Shown here: positions 28,874 to 38,120 of the stretch, in pieces
Layout of the letters: each line of letters starts with the position of its first letter
How positions within the stretch are numbered: the stretch's first letter is position 1
NCBI RefSeq assembly: GCF_003937945.1
Contig: NZ_RSEC01000036.1
Coordinates: forward strand, 868,001-932,000
From: Amycolatopsis eburnea
GTDB taxonomy: Bacteria; Actinomycetota; Actinomycetes; Mycobacteriales; Pseudonocardiaceae
Length of the DNA stretch: 64,000 bases
Reading direction: 5' to 3'
Made by a program: the position numbers and the translations under genes
The notes under the pieces: generated by a model
Told to the model about the DNA's origin: nothing
The model's database searches: none
Seen by the model: only the letters and a program-made list of their open reading frames with translations

Positions 28874-31087
28874 ATGGGCGCTCTGCAACTGACGCTCGGC
28901 GGGATCTCGGTCCTGCTCGGCGTCGTCGCCTGGGGAATGTTCGCCGCGACGATCGCGCGCTTCGTGCGCATCATCCGTCTCGGGCAGCCCGACTCGACGC
29001 GCAACGGGCCGTTCATCCCGCGGCTCAAGACGCTGATCAAGGAGTTCGCCGCGCACACGCGGATGAACCGCAAGCGCAGCGTCGGGCCGGCGCACTGGCT
29101 CGTGATGTGGGGCTTCCTGCTCGGCTCCCTCGCGCTGTTCGAGGCCTACGGCGAGGTCTTCGTCCCGAGCTGGGGCTGGCCGATCCTCGACGACTTCCCG
29201 CCGTTCCAGCTGCTCATGGAGCTGCTCGGGCTCGGCACGATCGTCGGCATCCTGGTGCTGATGGCGATCCGCCAGCGCAACCACCCGCGCCGCGCCGACC
29301 GCCAGAGCCGGTTCGCCGGCTCCAACTTCAAGTGGGCGTACTTCATCGAGGCCGTCGTCCTGATCGAGGGCATCGGCATCATCGGCGTCCGCGCCGCGAA
29401 GGCCGCGCTCGGCGCGCACGAGACGCCGACCTGGGCCGCCTTCGTCTCGAACCCGCTCGGCGAGCTGCTGCCGGCCAGCCCGAACCTGGTCACGGTGTTC
29501 GCGTTCGTCAAGCTGATGAGCGCCACGGTCTGGCTGATCGTGGTCGCGCGCACGATGACCATGGGCATCGCCTGGCACCGCTTCAGCGCGTTCTTCAACA
29601 TCTACTTCAAGCGCGAGGCCGACGGCGGCGTCGCCCTCGGCGCGCTCAAGCCGATGATGAGCGGCGGCAAGGTCCTCGACCTCGAGGAAGCCGACCCCGA
29701 CGAGGACACCTTCGGCGTCGGCAAGGTCGAGGACTTCAGCTGGAAGGGCTGGCTGGACTTCTCCACGTGCACCGAGTGCGGCCGCTGCCAGGAGCAGTGC
29801 CCCGCGTGGAACACGGGCAAGCCGCTGTCGCCGAAGCTGGTCATCACGCAGCTGCGCGACCACGCCTACGCGAAGGCGCCGTACCTGCTGGCCGGCGGCA
29901 AGCGCGACATGGCGGGCGACGAGGTCGGCCTGTCCGGCGACAACATGTACGCCGGGATCGACGTCCTCGCGATCGCCGAGTCGCAGAAAGCGCTGGTCGG
30001 CGACGACGGCGGCGTCATCGACCCCGACGTCCTGTGGTCCTGCACCAGCTGCGGTGCCTGCGTCGAGCAGTGCCCGGTCGACATCGAGCACGTCGACCAC
30101 ATCGTCGACATGCGCCGCTACCAGGTGATGATCGAGTCGTCGTTCCCCAGCGAGCTGAACGGCATGTTCAAGAACCTGGAGAACAAGGGCAACCCGTGGG
30201 GCCAGAACGCCAAGGACCGGCTGGCCTGGACCGAGGACCTCGACTTCGAGGTGCCGGTGTTCGACGGCGACCTGGAAGACGCGGAGTACCTGTTCTGGGT
30301 CGGCTGCGCCGGCGCGTTCGAGGACCGCGCGAAGAAGACGACGCGCGCGGTCGCCGAGCTGCTGCACATGGCCGACGTGAAGTACAAGGTGCTGGGCTCG
30401 GAGGAGTCCTGCACCGGCGACCCGGCCCGCCGCGCGGGCAACGAGTTCCTGTTCCAGATGCTGGCGCAGCAGAACGTCGAGATCCTGAACTCGGTGTTCG
30501 AGGGACGTGAGCGGAAGGCGCGCAAGGTCGTCGTGACCTGCGCGCACTGCTTCAACACCCTCGCCAACGAGTACCCGGAGCTGGGCGGCCAGTTCGACGT
30601 CGTGCACCACACGCAGCTGCTCAACCGCCTGGTGCGGGAGAAGCAGCTGGTGCCGGTGGCGCCGGTCGCCGAGGACGTCACCTACCACGACCCGTGCTAC
30701 CTCGGCCGCCACAACAAGGTGTACGAGGCGCCGCGCGAGCTGGTCGGCGCGACCGGCGCGCGGCTGCGCGAGATGCCGCGGCACGGCGACAAGTCGATGT
30801 GCTGCGGTGCCGGCGGCGCGCGGATGTGGATGGAAGAGAAGATCGGCAAGCGGATCAACGTCGAGCGCGTCGACGAGGCGCTCGGCACCGCGCCGTCGAA
30901 GATCGCGACCGGCTGCCCGTTCTGCAAGGTGATGCTGAACGACGGCCTGACCGCCCGGCAAAGCGACGGCAGCGCGAGCGAGAAGGTCGAGATCGTCGAC
31001 GTCGCGCAGATGCTGCTCGAGTCGGTCAAGCGCAAGCCGGCCGCGAAGCCGCTACCGACCGGAGCGCCTTCGCTCGCAAAAGAGTGA
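28874..31087 (+). CDS. etfD: EtfD-type membrane Fe-S electron-transfer flavoprotein:quinone oxidoreductase
   Basis: A 737-residue protein with about five membrane segments in the first 250 residues (haem-binding NarI-like region), then two 4Fe-4S motifs (CTECGRCQEQCP and CTSCGACVEQCP). Two CCG domains follow, with Cys clusters in CAHCFNTLANEYP, DPCYLGRHN, MCCGAGGARMW and TGCPFCKVML. This layout matches mycobacterial Rv0338c, shown to act as EtfD, which passes electrons from acyl-CoA dehydrogenases through ETF to menaquinone. Start ATG 28874 is preferred over an in-frame TTG 27 nt upstream. A fadE5-type gene with the same promoter palindrome supports this role. Confidence 0.85.
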   Translation: MGALQLTLGGISVLLGVVAWGMFAATIARFVRIIRLGQPDSTRNGPFIPRLKTLIKEFAAHTRMNRKRSVGPAHWLVMWGFLLGSLALFEAYGEVFVPSWGWPILDDFPPFQLLMELLGLGTIVGILVLMAIRQRNHPRRADRQSRFAGSNFKWAYFIEAVVLIEGIGIIGVRAAKAALGAHETPTWAAFVSNPLGELLPASPNLVTVFAFVKLMSATVWLIVVARTMTMGIAWHRFSAFFNIYFKREADGGVALGALKPMMSGGKVLDLEEADPDEDTFGVGKVEDFSWKGWLDFSTCTECGRCQEQCPAWNTGKPLSPKLVITQLRDHAYAKAPYLLAGGKRDMAGDEVGLSGDNMYAGIDVLAIAESQKALVGDDGGVIDPDVLWSCTSCGACVEQCPVDIEHVDHIVDMRRYQVMIESSFPSELNGMFKNLENKGNPWGQNAKDRLAWTEDLDFEVPVFDGDLEDAEYLFWVGCAGAFEDRAKKTTRAVAELLHMADVKYKVLGSEESCTGDPARRAGNEFLFQMLAQQNVEILNSVFEGRERKARKVVVTCAHCFNTLANEYPELGGQFDVVHHTQLLNRLVREKQLVPVAPVAEDVTYHDPCYLGRHNKVYEAPRELVGATGARLREMPRHGDKSMCCGAGGARMWMEEKIGKRINVERVDEALGTAPSKIATGCPFCKVMLNDGLTARQSDGSASEKVEIVDVAQMLLESVKRKPAAKPLPTGAPSLAKE

Positions 31088-31103
31088 CGAAACATTTCGT
31101 ACA

Positions 31104-31136
31104 CGGCCCCGGCCAGGAACTCCCTGGTCGGGGCCG
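31104..31136 (+). terminator. hairpin after etfD
   Basis: A 14-bp stem (CGGCCCCGGCCAGG with its complement, one G-U pair) and a 5-nt loop begin 16 nt after the stop. No long T-run follows. Confidence 0.7.
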
Positions 31137-31333
31137 ATTGCATTGCGCGATTTCCGGCGCGGTAATCGTTTTCCTGAAAGTTGTTCATGAAATTCACCGA
31201 AATGGCCCATCAGGTGGAGGACAAACGAAGACCTGAACCCTGGACAGCGGGCGTATCCTGACGTTTCCTTCGCCGCCGCCGATGCCAGCGAAGGCTTCCT
31301 TTCGACGATCACGGAAACAGGGGGCGGCCACGT

Positions 31334-31780
31334 ATGAGCGAGGACCGGAGCACCACGACCGGGCGACACGCTCTCCGCACCTACATCGACGACATGGACG
31401 TCCGGTTCCCCGGCGCCGGTGCCCAGGACCCCGTGCCCGCCCAGCGGACGCTCGTGCGCCCGTACGTCCTGACCCGCGGCCGCACGCAGTCGCGCCGGCA
31501 CCTGGCGATCGAAGCGCTCGTCTCGACGCGCGCCGGCGCCCACTGGAACGGCGCCCGGCTGAGCGGCGAGTTCCGCTCGGTCCGCACGCTCTGCTCCCGC
31601 CCGCGCTCGGTCGCCGAGGTCGCGGCCACGCTGAGCGTGCCGCTCGGCGTCGTCCGCGTGCTGCTGGACGACATGGCCGAGCAGGGCCTGGTCACCATCC
31701 ACGACAACCGGGTCAACGCCGAGGGCCGCCCGGCGGTGGCGCTGATGGAGCGCGTTCTGCACGGCTTGCGCAGCCTCTGA
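31334..31780 (+). CDS. DUF742 protein (CvnC-like), orphan
   Basis: A 148-residue cytoplasmic protein. The DUF742 core is seen in LVRPYVLTRGRT, HLAIEALVST, FRSVRTLCSRPRSVAEVAATLSVPLGVVRVLLDDM and LVTIHD, a winged-helix-like fold. In actinomycetes DUF742 (CvnC) is normally found with a sensor kinase-like CvnA, a roadblock protein CvnB and a GTPase CvnD. None of these is adjacent here. Instead a CDF metal transporter follows 16 nt later. The N-terminal 35 residues are variable. Confidence 0.85.
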   Translation: MSEDRSTTTGRHALRTYIDDMDVRFPGAGAQDPVPAQRTLVRPYVLTRGRTQSRRHLAIEALVSTRAGAHWNGARLSGEFRSVRTLCSRPRSVAEVAATLSVPLGVVRVLLDDMAEQGLVTIHDNRVNAEGRPAVALMERVLHGLRSL

Positions 31781-31796
31781 GCATTACGCTCACCGA

Positions 31797-32798
31797 GTGA
31801 CCGAGGAAACCGAGAACTCCGGTGGCGAAAGCACTCTGACCGTCCTGCTCGCCGGCGGGGTGAACCTGGCGATCGCCGTCATGAAGCTGATCGCGGGCAT
31901 CATCACCGGCTCGGGCGCGATGCTCTCCGAAGCGGCCCACTCGGTGGCCGACACGTTCACCGAAGTCCTGCTGCTGACCGCGTTGAAACGTTCCGACCGC
32001 CCGGCCGACCGCGTGCACCCCTTCGGCTACGGCAAGGAGCGCTACTTCTGGTCGCTGCTCGCGGCGGTGTCGATCTTCGCGTCCGGCTCGATGTTCGCGC
32101 TCTACGAGGGCGTGTCGACGCTGCTCGGCCACGGCGAAGCGCAGAGCACGTCGATCCTCAGCTACATCGTGCTCGCGGTGGCGTTCCTGCTCGAGGGCAC
32201 GTCGTGGGTGCAGGCGGTGCGCCAGACCGTGCGGGAGTCCAAGGCCGAGAGCCGGTCGTTCTGGACCTACCTCCGCCTGATCGACGACCCGACGCCGAAG
32301 ACCGTGCTGTTCGAGGACTCCGCGGCGCTGATCGGCCTGCTGGTCGCGTTCGCCGGCATCGGGCTGCACCAGCTCACCGGCTCGGAGGTCTGGGACGGCG
32401 TCGCGTCGATCGTCATCGGCGTGCTGCTCGCGTTCGTCGCCTACCTGCTCGGGCGGACGAACCGCGGCCTGCTCATCGGCCGCCAGGCCAGCCCGGAAAT
32501 CGTCCGCGGCGTCCGCGACCACCTCTCGGCCGCGCCGGAGATCGAAGCCGTCGTGGACCTGCAGACCATGCTGATGGGCACCGACCAGGTCCTCGTCTGC
32601 ACCCGCGTCGACTTCGACGACGCACTGGGCGCCGGCGACGTCGAACGCGCGTGCGTCCGGCTGGCGGGCGAGCTGACCGAGTCGTTCAACGACGTCACCG
32701 AGGTGTTCATCGAGCCGGTGCCGCGGACGGATCCCGACCTGCGCGCGACGGTGCTGGCGCGCTACGGCGACATCGCGGAGCGGTGGAACACCCCGTAG
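31797..32798 (+). CDS. cation diffusion facilitator family transporter
   Basis: A 333-residue metal/proton antiporter with six membrane segments and a cytoplasmic C-terminal domain. The metal site of helix 2 reads SEAAHSVADTFTE and that of helix 5 FEDSAALIGL, giving His-Asp and Glu-Asp candidates. HPFGYGKERYFWSL after helix 2 is the CDF signature. The metal (Zn, Mn, Fe or Co) cannot be fixed by eye. GTG start, 16 nt after the DUF742 gene, probably one transcript. Confidence 0.9.
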   Translation: MTEETENSGGESTLTVLLAGGVNLAIAVMKLIAGIITGSGAMLSEAAHSVADTFTEVLLLTALKRSDRPADRVHPFGYGKERYFWSLLAAVSIFASGSMFALYEGVSTLLGHGEAQSTSILSYIVLAVAFLLEGTSWVQAVRQTVRESKAESRSFWTYLRLIDDPTPKTVLFEDSAALIGLLVAFAGIGLHQLTGSEVWDGVASIVIGVLLAFVAYLLGRTNRGLLIGRQASPEIVRGVRDHLSAAPEIEAVVDLQTMLMGTDQVLVCTRVDFDDALGAGDVERACVRLAGELTESFNDVTEVFIEPVPRTDPDLRATVLARYGDIAERWNTP

Positions 32799-32799
32799 C

Positions 32800-33519
32800 T
32801 CAGTACCCGAAGTCCTGGACCCAGTAGTTGCCCGCCTTGGTGAAGCCGACGCCGAGCTTCTTGAGGGTGCAGTTCAGGATGTTCGCGCGGTGGCCCTCGG
32901 AGTTCATCCAGGCGTCCATGACCTGCGCCGCGGACGTCTGGCCCTTCGCGATGTTCTCCGCGCCCGGCTTCGAGTAGCCGGCGATCTTGATGCGCTGGTC
33001 GAACGTGGTGCCGTCCGGGCTGGTGTGCGAGAAGAAGTCGCCGGCCGACATCTGGTCGCTGTAGTCCTGCGCGGCCTTGGTCAGGTGCGATTCCTCGGTC
33101 AGCGGGTCGCAGCCCGCCTTCGCGCGCTCGTCGTTGACCAGGTCGAGGACCTGGCCGGCGACGGTCGACGCGACCTTGGCCGCGGACTTGGTGGTCGGCG
33201 GCGGCGCCTCCGACGTCGTCGGCTGCGGGGGCGCGGAGGTCTCGGTCGGGGCAGGCGCGGCGCTGGACGTCGTCGGAGCCGGGTCGGCGGGGGCGGGCTC
33301 GGCCGGCTTCGCGGGCTGGGTCCGGCCGCCGGCGAGGTCGGTGCCGCTGCCGCCACCGGATCCGGCGGGCGCGTTGGGGAGCACGAGCGCCGCGGCGCCG
33401 AGCTCGGCGGTGTTTCCTTCCGCGGTGGCCAGCCAAGTGCCGGTCGCGGCGGAAAAAACGCCGAGCAGCACACTGAGTGACACCATCACCACGCGAGCAC
33501 GTTCACCAAGGGGGGACAC
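32800..33519 (-). CDS. secreted CAP-domain (SCP/PR-1-like) protein
   Basis: A 239-residue protein if started at GTG 33519, which supplies the basic residues (PLGERARV) before a signal/anchor segment. An ATG at 33486 is the shorter option. A Pro/Thr/Ala-rich linker of about 80 residues leads to a CAP domain of about 125 residues (VLDLVNDERAKAGCDPL, YSDQMSAGDFFSHTSPDG, GENIAKG, WMNSEGHRANILN, YWVQDFGY) with the expected His and Glu residues. It resembles YkwD-type envelope proteins of unknown activity. Its stop is one base from the CDF stop. Confidence 0.85.
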   Translation of the reverse strand: MSPLGERARVVMVSLSVLLGVFSAATGTWLATAEGNTAELGAAALVLPNAPAGSGGGSGTDLAGGRTQPAKPAEPAPADPAPTTSSAAPAPTETSAPPQPTTSEAPPPTTKSAAKVASTVAGQVLDLVNDERAKAGCDPLTEESHLTKAAQDYSDQMSAGDFFSHTSPDGTTFDQRIKIAGYSKPGAENIAKGQTSAAQVMDAWMNSEGHRANILNCTLKKLGVGFTKAGNYWVQDFGY

Positions 33520-33647
33520 GGCGCAGGAACGTATCACGGGACGATTACGGCGAGAACCTGCTAACGCACTGATCACATTTCTTCGGCCGCGCTCGTCGGC
33601 GACGGGCAGGAATTCCGCGGCAATCGGACGCTCCCGCGTTACTCCGT

Positions 33648-36600
33648 TCAGCCGCCTCGCACGACGAACGTCGCGTCGCCGGACGCCGACACCGGGCGGC
33701 CGGTCGAGTCCAGCCCGGTCGCGGTCGCCCTGCTCGTGAAGCCCTGTTTTCCGGCGACAACCGTGCAGGTGTAGGTGATTTCCGCATCCACGGCCAGGTC
33801 CGGCGAGGTGTGCCCGCACGACGGCGTGTGGTCGTCGGCGACGGACACGGCGGTCAGCGGCACGTCACCGGTGTTCTTGACCAACACGGAAAAGGTGACG
33901 ATGTCGCCTTCCCGGACTTCGTACGGCGTCGCGTCCTTCATCACCGCGATTTCGGGGTGGACGACGTCGACTTTCGCTTCCGCCGACGATTGCACGGAGC
34001 GACCGGTCGGATCCGTTCCGGTCACTTCCGCGGAGCCGGTGAAATCGTCGTCGGGCGCTTTCCTGGTGCAGGTGTACGTCTGGGTCGCACCGGCGGACAG
34101 GCGGTCGAACGCCTTCGCGCACGGCTGATCGTCCACAACGGACACCCCGGTCAGCGCGACGTCGCCGGTGTTGTGCACGACGATGGTGAACGTGACGTCG
34201 TCGCCCGCGCGCACCGTCGCGGGCTTCGCGTCCTTCGTCAGCTTCAGCGCCGGGTGGATGACGTCGACCTCGTCGCTGTCCGCCGCGGTGACCGGCGGGC
34301 CGACGGGGGCGTCCGCCGTGGCTTTCGCGGTGCTGACGACGTCGTCGGCCGGGGCGGTCGTGGTGCAGTCGAACTTCTGCGCGGCGCCCGCTTCCAGCTT
34401 GTCGAACGCCTTCGCGCACGGCCCTTCGACCCGCACCGCGGTCAGCGGGCCGTCGCCGGTGTTGGTGACGGTGATCGTCGAGGTCACCGTGTCGCCCGGG
34501 TGGAAGGGGCCGCCGTGGACGTCCTGCGCGATCGCGAGTCCGGGGTGCAGCACGGTGTACGCCGCGTCGTCGGTGGCGCTGACCTGGCGGTTCGTCGGAT
34601 CGGTTCCCGTCGCGGTGGCCGAGCTCGCGAAATTGTCGGTGCCGGCGGTTACCTTGCAGGAGTGGCGCTGGGAGGCGCCGGGGAGGAGGGTGCCGATGGA
34701 CTGAGCGCACTCCGGCGTGCGGCTGTCCACAATGGACACGTCGGCCAGTGGCACGTCACCGGTGTTCGCGACGACGAGGGTGAACGTCACGGTGTCGCCT
34801 TGCCTGACCTGCGCGGGCGCCGCGTCGTTCGTGATCGTGACCGCGGGGTGGATGACCTTGACCGAGACCTCGGCGGTGGCGGTCACCGGACGGTTCGTGG
34901 CGTCGGTACCGGTCGCCTTCGCGGTGGCCGTGAAGTCGGCGTCGCCGGCGATCTCGGTGCAGCTGTAAGTCTGCTTCGCCTGTGGTTCCAGCGTTCCCAG
35001 TGACTTGGTGCAGTCCGGGGCGAGCTGGTCGGCCACCGAAACTTCCCGCAGCGAGCTGTCGCCGGTGTTCGTGACGGTGATCGTCGAGGTCACGGTGTCG
35101 CCTCGGCGGACCACCTTCGGGTCGGCGGTCCTCGTGATCGCGATGGCCGGGTGGACGACGTCCACGGCGGCGACGGCGGAGGCGGTGACGTCCGGGCCGG
35201 TCGGTGGGGTGGCGCTCACCCGCACGGTGCGGGTGACGTCGTCGGCCGGGGCGGTGGCGGTGCAGCCGAACTCGCGGGTGCCGCCGGGCTCGAGGGCCCC
35301 GTCGATCACCTGGGTGCAGCCGGTGGCTCGCGCGGTTTGTGCGTCCGTGACGTGGAGGCCGGTGAGCGGCACGTCGCCGGTGTTGCGCACGGTGATCCGG
35401 AACGGCACGGTGTCGCCCTCGCGGAACGGGCCGCCGGTGACGTCCGCGGTGAGCGTGACGGCGGGGTGCTGCACGGCGAACGCGGCTTCGGCGCTCGCCG
35501 TGACCGGCCGGGCGGTCGGATCGGTGCCGGTCACCACCGGCTTGTTCGTGAAGCCGGCGGCGGCCGCGACGGTGGTGCACGTGGAGGTCTGCGTGGCCTG
35601 CGGCTGGAGCGTCCCGAGGGACTTCGCGCAGGCGGCGACCTGGTCGTCCGCGACCGCGACGCCGGTGAGCGGCACGTCGCCGGTGTTGGTGGCGGTGATC
35701 GTCCAGGTCACCGTGTCGCCTTCGCGGACCTGCGCGGGCGCGGCCTTCGCGGCGAGCGCGACGGCGGGGTGGATGACGTCGACGACGGCGTCGTCGGTGA
35801 CCTTCACCGTGCCGCCGAGCTGGTCCTTGGCGGTCGCGGTGGCCGTGTTGGCGAAGTCGTCGGCCGGGGCGGGCGCGGTGCAGGTGTACGTCTGCTTGCC
35901 CTGCGGTGGCAGCGCGCCGATCGCCTTGGCGCAGGCCGGGGTCCGGTCGTCGGCGACGGCGACGTCGGTCAGCGGCCCGTCGCCCGCGTTGGCCACGGTG
36001 ATCGTGAAGGTCACCGGGTCGCCGGGGCGGGCGACGGCCGGGGCGGCGTCCTTCGCGAGCGTCAGCGCCGGGGTGATCACCGTGACGGTGGCCGGCGCGG
36101 TGGCGATCACCGGCCGGCCGCTGAGGTCGGTGCCGGTGGCGGTCGCGTGGGACGTCGTCGTGCGGGACGGGTTCGCCGTGCACGTGTACGTCTGCGTCGC
36201 ACCCGCGGCCAGGCCGCCGGGAAACGCGCGCGAGCACGACGTCGTCGTGTCGTCGGTGACGGTGACCGGCGCCAGCGGGCTGTCGCCGGTGTTGTGCACG
36301 GTGACGGTCCAGGTGACGGGGTCGCCGGCGTGGATCACCGGCGGGTTCGCGGTCTTGGTGAGCTCGACGGCGGGCGCGATCGTGGGCGCGGGTGTGTCCG
36401 CGGTGGCCGTGACCTGCTTGCCGAGCTCGTCGGTGGCCGTGGCGGTCGCGGTGGTGACGCCGTCGGCGATCGGGGCCTGCGCCGTGCACTCCCACGTCCG
36501 GCTCGCGCCGGGAGCGAGCGCGCCGGGCGGCGACTGCGCGCACGAAGGCATCTTCGGGTCGGTGACCCGGAGGCCGCTGAGCGTGGTGTCGCCGGTGTTC

Positions 36601-38045
36601 ACGGCTTTGACCGTGAACGTCGCGGTGTCGCCGGCGCGGTAGGCGGGCCGGTCGGCAGTCGTCGTGAGGCCGAGCGCCGGGTGCAGGACGTCGACGTGGG
36701 CGGCGGCGACGCCGTCGAGGGGGTCGCCGAGCGCGCTCGTGCCGGTCGCCTTGGCTTCGTTCGTGAAGTCGTCGGCCGGGGCGGGTCCGGTGCAGGTGTA
36801 GTTGACCGTCTGCCCCGGGGCGAGCGTGCCGAGTGGCTTCGCACACGCCGGGACGGCGTCGGCCGACACCTGCACGCCGGTCGCCGGGACCCCGCCCGGG
36901 TTGGTGACCGCGACGGCGAACGTCACCGGGTCGCCGGCGTGCGCCTTGGGCTGGGTCGCGCGCAGGGCGACCTGGAGTTCGGGCACCGGCACCGAGAACG
37001 CGAGGTTCTGCGCGAGGTAGGCGTCGCCGCTGGTGACGAAGCCGAGCTTCGCGCTGGTCGCGCCGGCGGCGACGCGGTCGACGTTGAACGCCTTCGCGTC
37101 GACGCTGAAGTTGTTCTTCGCGGCCGGGGCGGCCGCGTTGTCGGCGTTCGAGACGAAGAAGTCGGACGTGCCGCCGGTCGCGGGTTCGGCGGCCGGCGCG
37201 CCGTCGACGAGGAACTGGTCGCCGGAGGCACCCCAGTCGCCGTCGTAGGCGGTGACGCCGAGGTGCGCGTCGGCGGCCGCGGCGCGGAAGCCGGTGATCG
37301 CCGTCTCCGCGGCCGGGGCGCCGGCGGTCTGGTGGACGTGCCCGTCGTAGACGACGACCTTGCGCTTGTTCGGCGCGAAGTCCACGTTGCGCTCGGGGTA
37401 GGCGTAGACGAGGGCGATCGACCACCCGCCGACGCAGTCGAAACCCTTGGCGGCCCAGACGTTCCCGACCGTCAGGTCCAGCGGTGCTCCGGTCGGGGCG
37501 CCCGCGAACCGGTCGGTCACGTCGGCGTGCGCCGAGTAGTAGCCCGCGTCTTCGGCGTACCCCGAAGGCGCGAGGTCGACGGGCTTCGCGCTGCCGACGG
37601 AAAGCCGGACGTTCTGCTTCGCGGGCGTACCGGGCGGCGACACGGCGCTCTTGCACGTCGTGCTGCCCGCCCAGTTCAGCCGGGCGAACGCGATCTTCGC
37701 GCCCGGCGGGATGCTCACCGACGCGCCGGCCGAGTCGAAGGTGCCCGGATCGGCGTCGATGTCGGCCCACTGCAGGAAGAAGTCGTCGTTGGTCAGGGTG
37801 TCCTTGCGGTCCGCGGCGTTCGCGCAGGCCGCGGGCGTGGCGGCCGGGCCCGACGTCGGCGCGTGGTCGGCGGCGACCGGACAGCGGAGAACGCCGTTGC
37901 CCGCGTACAGGAAGTCGCCGTAGACGACGGCGTCGTAGCCCACCGCGAACGGCGGGGCCGCGGTCGCGCTCGCCGACGGCACCACGGCCGAAGCCAGGAA
38001 GACCAGTGCCAGCACCACAACCAGGCGAAGCGGTCTTTCGGGCAA
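33648..38045 (-). CDS. large secreted repeat protein with 11 DUF11-like Ig-fold repeats
   Basis: About 1465 residues. A signal peptide (LVVVLALVFLASAVVPSASA) is followed by a unique domain of about 330 residues (YDAVVYGDFLYAGNGVLRC, DADPGTFDSAGASVSIPPGA). Then come 11 tandem repeats of about 101 residues, each with HPA, GDxVTFTI, NTGDxPL, two Cys (one in an ACAK-like, one in a YTC-like context) and ATGTD. The Cys pair per repeat suggests one disulfide each. There is no LPxTG, no C-terminal membrane segment and no cell-wall motif; the chain ends TFVVRGG. Start: TTG 38045 has GAGG 7 nt upstream, while the GTG at 38051 is too close to it. A surface or matrix role is inferred. Confidence 0.85.
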   Translation of the reverse strand: MPERPLRLVVVLALVFLASAVVPSASATAAPPFAVGYDAVVYGDFLYAGNGVLRCPVAADHAPTSGPAATPAACANAADRKDTLTNDDFFLQWADIDADPGTFDSAGASVSIPPGAKIAFARLNWAGSTTCKSAVSPPGTPAKQNVRLSVGSAKPVDLAPSGYAEDAGYYSAHADVTDRFAGAPTGAPLDLTVGNVWAAKGFDCVGGWSIALVYAYPERNVDFAPNKRKVVVYDGHVHQTAGAPAAETAITGFRAAAADAHLGVTAYDGDWGASGDQFLVDGAPAAEPATGGTSDFFVSNADNAAAPAAKNNFSVDAKAFNVDRVAAGATSAKLGFVTSGDAYLAQNLAFSVPVPELQVALRATQPKAHAGDPVTFAVAVTNPGGVPATGVQVSADAVPACAKPLGTLAPGQTVNYTCTGPAPADDFTNEAKATGTSALGDPLDGVAAAHVDVLHPALGLTTTADRPAYRAGDTATFTVKAVNTGDTTLSGLRVTDPKMPSCAQSPPGALAPGASRTWECTAQAPIADGVTTATATATDELGKQVTATADTPAPTIAPAVELTKTANPPVIHAGDPVTWTVTVHNTGDSPLAPVTVTDDTTTSCSRAFPGGLAAGATQTYTCTANPSRTTTSHATATGTDLSGRPVIATAPATVTVITPALTLAKDAAPAVARPGDPVTFTITVANAGDGPLTDVAVADDRTPACAKAIGALPPQGKQTYTCTAPAPADDFANTATATAKDQLGGTVKVTDDAVVDVIHPAVALAAKAAPAQVREGDTVTWTITATNTGDVPLTGVAVADDQVAACAKSLGTLQPQATQTSTCTTVAAAAGFTNKPVVTGTDPTARPVTASAEAAFAVQHPAVTLTADVTGGPFREGDTVPFRITVRNTGDVPLTGLHVTDAQTARATGCTQVIDGALEPGGTREFGCTATAPADDVTRTVRVSATPPTGPDVTASAVAAVDVVHPAIAITRTADPKVVRRGDTVTSTITVTNTGDSSLREVSVADQLAPDCTKSLGTLEPQAKQTYSCTEIAGDADFTATAKATGTDATNRPVTATAEVSVKVIHPAVTITNDAAPAQVRQGDTVTFTLVVANTGDVPLADVSIVDSRTPECAQSIGTLLPGASQRHSCKVTAGTDNFASSATATGTDPTNRQVSATDDAAYTVLHPGLAIAQDVHGGPFHPGDTVTSTITVTNTGDGPLTAVRVEGPCAKAFDKLEAGAAQKFDCTTTAPADDVVSTAKATADAPVGPPVTAADSDEVDVIHPALKLTKDAKPATVRAGDDVTFTIVVHNTGDVALTGVSVVDDQPCAKAFDRLSAGATQTYTCTRKAPDDDFTGSAEVTGTDPTGRSVQSSAEAKVDVVHPEIAVMKDATPYEVREGDIVTFSVLVKNTGDVPLTAVSVADDHTPSCGHTSPDLAVDAEITYTCTVVAGKQGFTSRATATGLDSTGRPVSASGDATFVVRGG
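33657..36986 (-). repeat. 11 tandem protein-coding repeats of about 303 nt
   Basis: The repeat array of the large secreted protein. Units are diverged at both DNA and protein level, but spacing is regular and each carries the N-T-G-D and paired Cys landmarks. Units 6 and 9 carry a G-G-P-F-x-x-G-D opening unlike the others, which hints at internal block duplication of three units. Confidence 0.85.
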
Positions 38046-38120
38046 CGGCACTCCTCGCCACCTCCGGGGCCGAGACGACCTTGGGAGCCTGGCACGAGCG
38101 CCGGGTTTACGCCTTCGAAC

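Noticed and set aside
28823..30961. A 712-codon reverse frame opposite etfD
   Set aside because: The plus frame holds the 4Fe-4S and CCG cysteine motifs. The reverse frame is a codon-bias shadow.
33657..36986. Regular repeats of about 300 nt considered as a non-coding or mobile array
   Set aside because: The periodicity is fully explained by the protein repeats, with an open frame throughout.
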